A stretch of 64,000 nt of DNA. It comes from Endothia cerciana (Eukaryota; Ascomycota; Sordariomycetes; Diaporthales; Cryphonectriaceae). Shown in pieces: positions 57,002 through 64,000 of the stretch; within the stretch, counting starts at the first letter, position 1, and each line of letters begins with the position of its first letter. The stretch covers positions 186,001 to 250,000 of the forward strand of contig JALRMH010000020.1 in the NCBI GenBank assembly GCA_026119935.1, in the 5' to 3' direction. Under the pieces are notes generated by a model that was given only the letters and a program-made list of their open reading frames with translations, searched no databases and was not told the origin of the DNA. The translations under genes and the position numbers were made by a program.

Positions 57002-58393
57002 ATGATGTTCACCGTGATCGGTTTATATCTTCCGTATCCTGGCTCGAAACAGCAAGTCGTGCCGGTGGGATACTCGAAGGCTGACCACGGGCTGCGGCCG
57101 AACGACATGGTGACGACAGAGCTCATCCAGTACTTTGAGGATTACCCACTGAGGCGTCCTTACGCGATGCAATTTGGGGAACTGGGTCAGCGCACTGCAT
57201 TCCTCCGTGACCTGCTCCATGCAGCTGAGGAAAGCCGCGACCCGTCGCTTCAAGAAACCCTAGTGGCTGCTGCCGACAGAGGCGCTGTATCGCTCTACCC
57301 CTTCCTGGACCGATCGCCAGAGGGCTCCCCTCTGAACGGCGGCCTCTCTCATCTTCGATCCTCCTTCGCCCCGGGCTCGGCGGGCATCGTCATCCCCGCT
57401 GGCGATAACAACGTGCGCTTCGCAGCACAGCTCATCGCGTCTCTCCGCCAGGTATTGCATTCCACGCTGCCCATCCAAGTCATCTACGCAGGTGAGAGCG
57501 ACCTGTCCGCCGCCAACAGGGAATTCCTTGCGGCAGTAGTCAAGGCCATGGGCCCGCCCATCGATTTTCTCGACATCCTTACCATTTTTGACGACAAGAC
57601 CCTGCGGCTCCGCGACGGCAGCTGGGCGATCAAGCCCTTCGCCGTGCTCGGCAGCCACTCTGAGAAGGTCATCCTCGCCGACGCCGATGCAGTGTTCCTG
57701 CAGAAACCTGAGGCCCTCCTGGACCAGTCGGCCTTCCGGCGCACCGGGACTCTCCTCTTCCGGGATCGTTTGATCTTCCAGCACACGTTTTGGAAGCGAC
57801 ACGAGTGGTGGAGAAGCCAGATCAAGCACCCCAGCGAGGCTCTCAACAAGTCGCTTGCCTGGACGGATGACTATGGCGAGGAGGGCGACTCGGGCGTCGT
57901 GGTGCTCGACAAGAGCAGGACGGACGTGCTGATGGGCCTGCTGCACACGTGCTGGCAGAACTCGCACAAGGTGCGTGAGGAGGTCACGTACCAGATTATG
58001 TACGGGGACAAGGAGAGCTGGTGGATGGGGCTCGAGCTCACCGGAGCGAATTATGAGATGGAGAAGCACTACGGCGCGATCGTGGGATGGCCGCAGGGGG
58101 CGGTGCTGCCCAAGGATCCGAAAACGAAAGTGTGCAGCTTTGTGATTGCCCACTTGGACGAGAACGACAGGCTGCTCTGGTATAATGGCGGCTTGTTGAA
58201 GAACAAGAAGATACCCAGGTTGGGCTACGAGGTCCCGACATCGTGGATGGTCGACGGCGAGTGGTGGAAGGGATTGAAGAAGGAGGACATGAGCTGCATG
58301 GTCGGAGCTGATATAAATGATCTCTCTGCGACAGAGACTGCAATACTGGGGACATCCATCAAGGTCGCCAAGTCGATTGACGCTGCACTCTAG
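57002..58393 (+). CDS. Alpha-1,3-mannosyltransferase, Mnn1/Mnt family
   Basis: Single exon, 463 residues. Glycosyltransferase landmarks of the Mnn1 family are SAGIVIPAGDNNVRFAAQLI (about 124-143), PIQVIYAGESDL, the nucleotide-sugar/metal motif Asp227-Ala-Asp229 in VILADADAVFL, and WAIKPFAVL. FQHTFWKRHEWW, EEGDSGVVVLDKS and KESWWMGLELTG also fit. It adds terminal mannose to glycans in the Golgi. The N-terminus is a short hydrophobic anchor (MMFTVIGLYLPYP). The hydrophobic frame continues upstream to a TGA at 56975-56977, so the true start may lie in an unrecognised upstream exon that completes the signal anchor. A TATA-less promoter is assumed. Confidence 0.85.
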   Translation: MMFTVIGLYLPYPGSKQQVVPVGYSKADHGLRPNDMVTTELIQYFEDYPLRRPYAMQFGELGQRTAFLRDLLHAAEESRDPSLQETLVAAADRGAVSLYPFLDRSPEGSPLNGGLSHLRSSFAPGSAGIVIPAGDNNVRFAAQLIASLRQVLHSTLPIQVIYAGESDLSAANREFLAAVVKAMGPPIDFLDILTIFDDKTLRLRDGSWAIKPFAVLGSHSEKVILADADAVFLQKPEALLDQSAFRRTGTLLFRDRLIFQHTFWKRHEWWRSQIKHPSEALNKSLAWTDDYGEEGDSGVVVLDKSRTDVLMGLLHTCWQNSHKVREEVTYQIMYGDKESWWMGLELTGANYEMEKHYGAIVGWPQGAVLPKDPKTKVCSFVIAHLDENDRLLWYNGGLLKNKKIPRLGYEVPTSWMVDGEWWKGLKKEDMSCMVGADINDLSATETAILGTSIKVAKSIDAAL

Positions 58394-58891
58394 GGCTAAT
58401 TCAGAACTATCACGAGAGCAACCTTCGTCCCCAAAGGGCAAGAGTGTATACCAATATCTGCGCAATGGGGTTTGGGAGTGACGGGTCGGTAGTACGTCTA
58501 TTCAATATATTTATGATCCATCAAGTACAATGCGATTTCTGCATCGAGCCGTGTGCGAGGTCGCTTTTGTAGACGAGGAAGACACGGCACCGTCATCACT
58601 CGCGAGGTCATCTCGGGTTGCGCGGAGATTCTGCTGAGTCAGCCAGCTCAATCCCGAACTAGCCCCTATTGAATTCACGTGCTGACGCGACAGCGGCTTT
58701 GTCTCTGGGCTGCGCCCCTCTCAAACAGACCTTTCAACGCCCAAACCCCGCGCTGGACTTCTCGGTCTGGCCAAGATGGAGGGTTCGACCTCTCGTTTCC
58801 AGGAGGACGGGCCGTTCTATCCCCACCTTTCCAACTCGCGCAGTCGACCGTTTCCAAGCACCGCTGCCTCGGGTCGCGCATCGTGATAGCC
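58394..58891. other. Intergenic region mannosyltransferase - rad4
   Basis: 498 bp with an AT-rich 3' flank (58500-58515). The rad4 frame stays open upstream to 58679, but that part looks like 5' leader. Confidence 0.5.
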
Positions 58892-61800
58892 ATGGCGGGC
58901 AGGCGACGAGGCGCACCCCGTGGTGCCGCGAGGGGCGTAGCCCTCCGCGCCGAGGCAGCGCGCAGAGAGACGCGCGCAGCTCCCCGTACCACTCGATCGC
59001 AAGCCAGAGAACCCGATGTGCCCAAGGTCTATCGCGAGATGCTGGCTGAGGCTGGTGTCACCTCGCGTAGCACGACGTCAGACGCGTCAGAGAGACCCTT
59101 GAAGAGACCTCGAACTGGACGACGCCCTGCCAACGTAGAAGCAGAGGTGACAACGGCCCTCAAGCCGAAACCTGACGGTCATGTGCCTGCCGAGGCTTCA
59201 AGGCCGCAGCAGGCGAGCGTGCAACCAGCGGTGGGACCTGGGGACGAAGACGATGAAGTCGAGTTCGAGGACGTCGAGATACCCGAGCCTACACCCCAGA
59301 CGGCTTACTTGTCGAGTGCAGATGAGTCGGAAGAGGAGGAAGATATACAGTTCGAGGACGTAGACATTGATGCGACAGCATCAAAACAAGAACCGGCAGA
59401 TGAAGGCACAGGCACGCTTCAGCTCAACCTCACCGCCGCCCAAGAAGCCCTCACACCCTCCAGGCGTAACCGCAAGCAGCCTCTTACAAGGGAAGAAAAG
59501 GAGCGCCGCGTGAGAATACACCAAGTGCACCTGCTGTGTCTGCTGGCGCATGTTGAGAAGAGGAATCACTGGTGCAATGATCCATTTGTGCACGAGACCC
59601 TACGGCCGCTGCTTGGAGCCAAGACGATCCAGTTCCTCAATCCAGGATCGAACCTGACGCAGTTTGGCCAGACGGAGTCCCTTAAGAGGGGCCTGAAAGA
59701 GGCGCAGGAGGTCTTTCAGGAGAGGTTCAGGGTTACAGAGGTTGGCTTGCGCAGGGCGCTGTGGGCCGAGGACAAGGCAGACCTGCAGGATTACGAGCTT
59801 CCACACAACATTGACAACTGTCTGGACAAGGCTGATTTTCGTAAAGCCGCACGAGCCCTCGGGGGCTCGAGGGACGTCGGTGCGCAGATTTTTTGCGCAC
59901 TCCTCAGGGCCGTGGGCGTTGAGGCCCGTCTCGTTTGTTCGCTGCAGCCTCTGTCATTCGTCCCTGGCGGGCCGACACTACCCAAACCTCGTCAGGACAA
60001 GACGCCTTCACGGCCATCTCCGGCCTCCGCAGGAGCCAACGCCAGTCAAGCATCGCCATCCACAGCTCGCCCGTCTCCTCGTGCCCGGCTTGGCCACCCG
60101 AATGCCACTGCTTACCACGTTCCGGAGATAACTGCACCACCGTCCTCGACCGTTCAACGATCTCCTAGGCCCAACGTGAGGGTTCACGAGTCGTTATTCC
60201 CCGTCTACTGGACCGAGATCCTTGATGTGGGCCACCAGAAGTGGCAGCCCGTGGATGCCCTCGTGACAGGGCAGCACTTTCGACCTCACCGGCTCGAGCC
60301 TCCAGCTTCCGACCGGAGCAACATCCTCACGTATGTTGTTGCGTTTGAAGAGGACGGTGCCGCGAAGGATGTCACTCGACGGTACGCAAAAGCCATCAAC
60401 TCCAAGACGCGAAGGCTGCGGATCGACGGGCCATTAGCCTCGTCCTTTGTGGACGGGACCAGGTGGTGGCGCAAAGCGCTGCGGCGGTACAAGCCACGGG
60501 GACCGCCAAGCGACCTGGATCAGATCGAGGACACCGAGCTGAACGCTGCAGAGGCTCGCGAGCCTATGCCACGAAATGTGGCGGATTTTAAGGACCATCC
60601 CATCTATGCTTTGGAGAGACATCTGCGTCGTCATGAGATTCTGGTCCCTGGCGCTCAAGTTGTCGGGACTGTCGGTGCAGGCAGCAAGGGCTCACTCGAG
60701 AAGATCTACCGCCGCAAAGACGTGCGACTTGCGAGATCAGTGGATGCATGGTACCGCTTGGGACGAGTGATCAAGCCAGGAGAGGAACACATGAAGGTCC
60801 TGCCTAAAAGGAGGCCCCCCAAACGGAAGGGGAGGCGGCATTTCGACAACGTCTCGGAGCAAAGCTCTGACGACGACGATCCTGTCCTTGGTCCTGACCC
60901 CGCAAAGGGCAACCCTATTTACACGTTTGACCAGACGGAGCTGTACGTGCCTCCACCTGTTGTGGCGGGTAAGATACCCAAGAACAAATTTGGCAACATT
61001 GACGTGTACGTACCCTCCATGGTACCTCCGGGAGGCATTCATGTCAAACATCCTCGCGCGGGGCATGCGGCCCATATCTTGGGCGTGGACTACGCGCCTG
61101 CCCTACAGGGATTCGATTTCAAAGGTCGCAAAGGCACCGCTGTGTACAATGGTGTGATCCTCCCTGTTGAAGCGGCGGAGGGTGTAAGGGCAGTACTGAA
61201 GGGTTTCGAGGACCTGGAGGCCCAGCTGGAAGAGGAGAGGAGTCGTCTCCGCGCGCTGGAGACGTGGCGGAAGTGGCTGCGTACGTTGCGGATCAGGAGG
61301 CGGATCTTTGAGGGGGATGAGTATTGGGGCGATACCGAGCTGAGAGAGTTCGAGATCCCCCCAGATCCTGATGGCGATGATGACGACGAGCCTCGTGGAC
61401 ATGGCCTCGTTGGTGGCATGGTTCTCGACGACGAGGACGAGGGTGGCGGCGGTGGATTTGAGCCTGGTGGGTTCGAGCCAGAGCCTGGTGGGTTTGAACC
61501 TGGCGGTTTCGAGCCCGGTGGCTTCGAGCCCGGTGGTTTTGAGCCCGGTGGGTTTGAGCCCGGTGGGTTTGAGCCCGGTGGGTTTGAGCCCGAGAATTCA
61601 GAACCAGGTGGGTTTGAACCTGGCGGCTTCGAGGCTGAAGACGGAGGAGAAGGCAGAGGTCTTGAGCCTCCAGTTTCCAATCATATTCTGGGGGACGCGG
61701 TCGTTGGGGTCACGTCTGGACGGCCCGACGGTGCAGTCGAAGAGCCCGCACAAGAAGCCGGCGGCTTCGACGTGGAAGTTGACGTCGATATGGTGGAACG

Positions 61801-62080
61801 TCCACTGCAAGATGTTGACCCACCTCGGGCAGCTGGCGCAACTGCAGCAGTGGAAGAGCATGGCCCTGCACCGCCTGGCCCTGCACCGCCTGGCTTGGAG
61901 CCCGTGGTTGGTTTCACGACCTCTGAGCGGCCGCTGGCGGGGGGGGAATCGGTGAACGGCTCGCCCTCGGCAGAGATATCTGCGGGACGAGGGGAGAGCG
62001 AAGACGCCGAGGTGGACGACGCCCCCAGCGATGTGACGGAGGAGTTGTTTATGGATGACGATGGATCTTTACTGGAGTAG
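58892..62080 (+). CDS. rad4: DNA repair protein Rad4 (XPC homologue)
   Basis: Single exon, 1062 residues from MAGRRRGAPRG; an in-frame upstream ATG at 58679 would add 71 residues of leader-like sequence. It recognises helix-distorting DNA damage in nucleotide excision repair with Rad23, in the nucleus. The order is: basic, then acidic disordered N-terminus (to about 200); transglutaminase-like domain (about 205-505: IHQVHLLCLLAHVEKRNHWC, GGSRDVGAQIFCALLRAVGV, HESLFPVYWTEI); BHD1 (about 569-625: PIYALERHLRRHEILVPGAQ); BHD2/BHD3 to about 770 (FGNIDVYVPSMVPPGGIHV, AHILGVDYAPALQGFDFKGR). After a charged helix comes an unusual C-terminal tail of GGFEP repeats (about 854-915) and an acidic end. The core length matches the family; the tail is extra. 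Confidence 0.95.
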   Translation: MAGRRRGAPRGAARGVALRAEAARRETRAAPRTTRSQAREPDVPKVYREMLAEAGVTSRSTTSDASERPLKRPRTGRRPANVEAEVTTALKPKPDGHVPAEASRPQQASVQPAVGPGDEDDEVEFEDVEIPEPTPQTAYLSSADESEEEEDIQFEDVDIDATASKQEPADEGTGTLQLNLTAAQEALTPSRRNRKQPLTREEKERRVRIHQVHLLCLLAHVEKRNHWCNDPFVHETLRPLLGAKTIQFLNPGSNLTQFGQTESLKRGLKEAQEVFQERFRVTEVGLRRALWAEDKADLQDYELPHNIDNCLDKADFRKAARALGGSRDVGAQIFCALLRAVGVEARLVCSLQPLSFVPGGPTLPKPRQDKTPSRPSPASAGANASQASPSTARPSPRARLGHPNATAYHVPEITAPPSSTVQRSPRPNVRVHESLFPVYWTEILDVGHQKWQPVDALVTGQHFRPHRLEPPASDRSNILTYVVAFEEDGAAKDVTRRYAKAINSKTRRLRIDGPLASSFVDGTRWWRKALRRYKPRGPPSDLDQIEDTELNAAEAREPMPRNVADFKDHPIYALERHLRRHEILVPGAQVVGTVGAGSKGSLEKIYRRKDVRLARSVDAWYRLGRVIKPGEEHMKVLPKRRPPKRKGRRHFDNVSEQSSDDDDPVLGPDPAKGNPIYTFDQTELYVPPPVVAGKIPKNKFGNIDVYVPSMVPPGGIHVKHPRAGHAAHILGVDYAPALQGFDFKGRKGTAVYNGVILPVEAAEGVRAVLKGFEDLEAQLEEERSRLRALETWRKWLRTLRIRRRIFEGDEYWGDTELREFEIPPDPDGDDDDEPRGHGLVGGMVLDDEDEGGGGGFEPGGFEPEPGGFEPGGFEPGGFEPGGFEPGGFEPGGFEPGGFEPENSEPGGFEPGGFEAEDGGEGRGLEPPVSNHILGDAVVGVTSGRPDGAVEEPAQEAGGFDVEVDVDMVERPLQDVDPPRAAGATAAVEEHGPAPPGPAPPGLEPVVGFTTSERPLAGGESVNGSPSAEISAGRGESEDAEVDDAPSDVTEELFMDDDGSLLE
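61451..61636 (+). repeat. 15-bp minisatellite coding for GGFEP repeats in rad4
   Basis: Eleven units of GGTGGGTTTGAGCCC and variants in frame. They are interrupted once by an EP insertion after unit 2 and once by ENSEP after unit 9. The last unit ends in Ala. Confidence 0.95.
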
Positions 62081-62204
62081 ATTTCACCAGATTTAGTGAT
62101 GACATACATATTTAGTATACACAGGCCATGGGCGGGCACATGAAGCACACCTTGATACCCCCCCCCCCCCAAGCTACCAACACGCCATGCGAGGCGTTGG
62201 AGGG

Positions 62205-63672
62205 TTAGCCCAGACGATCCTCCAGCCACCCCATGGCCATCTCTTCCGCCTTCTGCCCGACGTCGTCAACCCTCACCCGCCCGATCTCCCCCGTGCCGAC
62301 CCGCCTCACAGCCTCTCCCTCCCAGCCCGCGGACCCGTCGTCCAACCGCCCCCTCTCCTTCAGCTCGAGCTTGTTCACGCTCCGGCGCATGAACCCCGCG
62401 AGCCCCGCGGCCTGGGAGGCGAAGCTGTTCTCGGCGTTCCTGAGCCTCTTCCACGGCACGGCCCGCCTCCCCTCCGGCTCGACGGCCGAGCGGGGGATCG
62501 GCGGCGGCGGCGGGGTGCTGTGCAGGAGCAGGGCCTCGGGGATCCTGAGCGTGCCCCTGGGGTCCGGGAAGGTGAAGTAGCCCTTCCTCGACCCGGTGAC
62601 CTCCCCTTCTTCCTCCGCGAAGGGCGGGGGCGGTGGGGGGTCCTCGGGGTCGGAGTAGACGTAGGGGATGTCATCACCGCCCCCGGACGGGAAAGAGGCG
62701 GCGGAGGCGCCCCAGGGCACCCACCGCCGCGCGAAGCCGGGCGGGACCATCAGCCCGGCCGTGTGGAAGAACAGCAAGGGGCTGGCGAAGGGGTCGAAGA
62801 GGTCGGCGGGCTGCCGGAAGAGCGAGGGCATGAGGGCCTTCATGAGCCCAAGGTCCCGGACGTCGTCGTCCGCGCCGAGGCCCCCGAGGCCGCACCCCAG
62901 GTCGCCCGCCACCGCCGCCCGGCGGTGGCTGAGGGGGTGGCCCGGCAGGAACGTGGTCCAGTTGTACACGCCGTTGACCGCCACCAGGCCCCGCACCGCC
63001 ACGGGCCGGTGGGTGTGCGACTCGGTCAGCGCGAGGGCGGCGCCGAGCCCGGCGCCCAGGTAGCTCCCGTAGACGTACACGTCGCGCCGCCGCGGGCGGG
63101 AGTTGCCGCTGTGGCCGGCGGGCGGCGGGGAGAGCGCGCGGATGAGGTGGTCGTAGGCGGCGAGCGTGTCGTGGATGGGCCCCGGCCAGCCGGCGGGAGG
63201 GGAGCCCGCGGATGTCGGCGTGGGGGATGGTGCTGGTGATGGCGAGGAGCCCTGGCCGGGCGCGCGCCGGCGGGACTGCGGCCAGCGGTAGTGGATCGTG
63301 GCGCTGGCATAGCGGTGCAGGACCCGGGGGAGGTAGCTATCCACGTCGTCCACGTCCTGAACCGGGAAGGACGGGAGGTTGATGACGAGCGGCGACAAGG
63401 AGCGGTGTCTCGCCATGTCGTGCAGGCTGTGAGACGGAGGTCAGGTGAGTGAGCTGAGACGCGCCGTGACGAACGCGGGGGGAAGGGGAGGGATAGTCTT
63501 TGTCTTGACGGGCTCACCTGACGGTGACATGGCCGGCTGATGCATTAGGGACCTGGACATGCTCCGTGTAAGGTGCCCTGAGCCATGCCGTGCTGGTGAG
63601 GCGTCGGGTGCCCGAGGGCCGGCAGGGTGGCCGTCGGACAGGAGGGGCCCTGGAAGGACACCATCTTGACAT
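62205..63672 (-). CDS. Alpha/beta-hydrolase fold protein, possible mitochondrial presequence
   Basis: Two exons on the minus strand: 63672..63518 and 63426..62205. The intron has GTGAGC and a GTCTCACAG acceptor; phase 2 reads HVTV-S-LHDM. The product is 458 residues. A longer frame from the ATG at 63810 would add 46 residues. The start MSRWCPSRAPPVRRPPCRPS is Arg-rich without acidic residues, like a mitochondrial presequence. Hydrolase features: LVINLPSFPV, the VLHRYASATIHYRWP strand, VYVYGSYLGAGLGAALAL (nucleophile-elbow position, GSYLG instead of GxSxG) and GLVAVNGVYNWTTF. The middle has Pro- and Arg-rich inserts. Because the elbow is altered and no clear Asp/His can be assigned, activity is uncertain. 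Confidence 0.72.
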
Positions 63673-64000
63673 CTTCTGGCTGTAGCCCTCACTCAACGAA
63701 CCGAGCCGCGCAGGTCTCGCCTGGTGCGACCTATCCTGGCCGGGGTGTCCGCGTATGCCAGAGGGGATTAGGGTATAGGGCGATGGTTCCTCATAGTAAG
63801 GTATTTTCAAGGTTTCGGTGTGGTCTGGATGCTCCGTCTCGTCTCATCTCATCGCACTGGTCGGAGTCTCGCGGCCGAGGTTTTGAGATGAGGCCGTTTA
63901 CCCCTAACCCTCCCACGAGACCCCCGTTAGGCTCTACGAGGTCTCCTCCTCGACGAAGACTGGGCCCAGGCCATCCGCCTGTTCGACAGCACGGGAGACA
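63673..64000. other. Right edge: promoter region and possible edge of a further gene
   Basis: No complete gene. On the minus strand the last bases read VSRAVEQADGLGPVFVEEETS then stop, which could be the C-terminus of a gene beyond the edge. On the plus strand LLLDEDWAQAIRLFDSTGD also looks coding. The sequence is too short to decide. Confidence 0.25.

Noticed and set aside
57260..58465. 401-codon minus-strand frame opposite the mannosyltransferase
   Set aside because: Antisense shadow caused by high third-position GC; no domain resemblance.
1..64000. Repeat-induced point mutation or transposon islands
   Set aside because: No AT-rich, stop-riddled blocks and no transposase, reverse transcriptase or LTR pair were seen.

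Overview
This window is nuclear DNA of a filamentous ascomycete (Pezizomycotina; a Sordariomycete is my best inference). Coding exons are GC-rich. Most genes carry one to four short introns with fungal donors (GTAAGT, GTGAGT, GTATGT), CTAAC/CTGAC-type branch sites and CAG/TAG acceptors. The gene set is typically fungal: a Zn2Cys6 regulator, Sip5, an Ara2-type reductase and Pmp3. I see no operons, tRNA, rRNA, CRISPR array or intact transposon. The spaces between genes hold many poly-C/poly-G runs and microsatellites.

Layout. 1-13 kb: a 3' gene fragment at the left edge, a secreted protein with three Apple/PAN-like repeats (-), D-arabinose dehydrogenase Ara2 (+), a secreted NTF2-like protein (+) and a BAHD-type acyltransferase (+). 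13-27 kb: Sip5 (-), Pmp3 (-), an extended SDR (+), a quinate/sugar-type MFS permease (+) and a GFA/CENP-V family zinc protein (+). 27-34 kb: a putative amidoligase (-), a tandem ABM-domain protein (+) and a 52-residue spliced small gene (+). 34-45 kb: Not4 of the CCR4-NOT complex (-), the NDUFS3-type 30 kDa subunit of complex I (+) and an unrecognised disordered protein (+). 46-55 kb: a compact block of a cyclase-family hydrolase (-), Zn2Cys6 factor (+), D-2-hydroxyacid dehydrogenase (-), MFS sugar transporter (+) and DapA-family aldolase (+). 57-64 kb: an Mnn1-type mannosyltransferase (+), Rad4/XPC (+) and an alpha/beta-hydrolase (-).

The most system-like part is 46.2-55.3 kb. A regulator, a transporter and three enzymes (cyclase, oxidoreductase, aldolase) share two divergent promoters, and both promoters contain TCAATCACAC boxes and GTGAT/ATCAC dyads. 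I infer a small catabolic cluster for an unknown organic or sugar acid. Most of the remaining genes are housekeeping (ubiquitin ligase, complex I, nucleotide excision repair, membrane proteolipid) mixed with accessory enzymes. Other points of interest are a phase-perfect splice that would double the length of Not4, a GGFEP minisatellite inside Rad4, and a 26-bp-arm inverted repeat at 10.1 kb.
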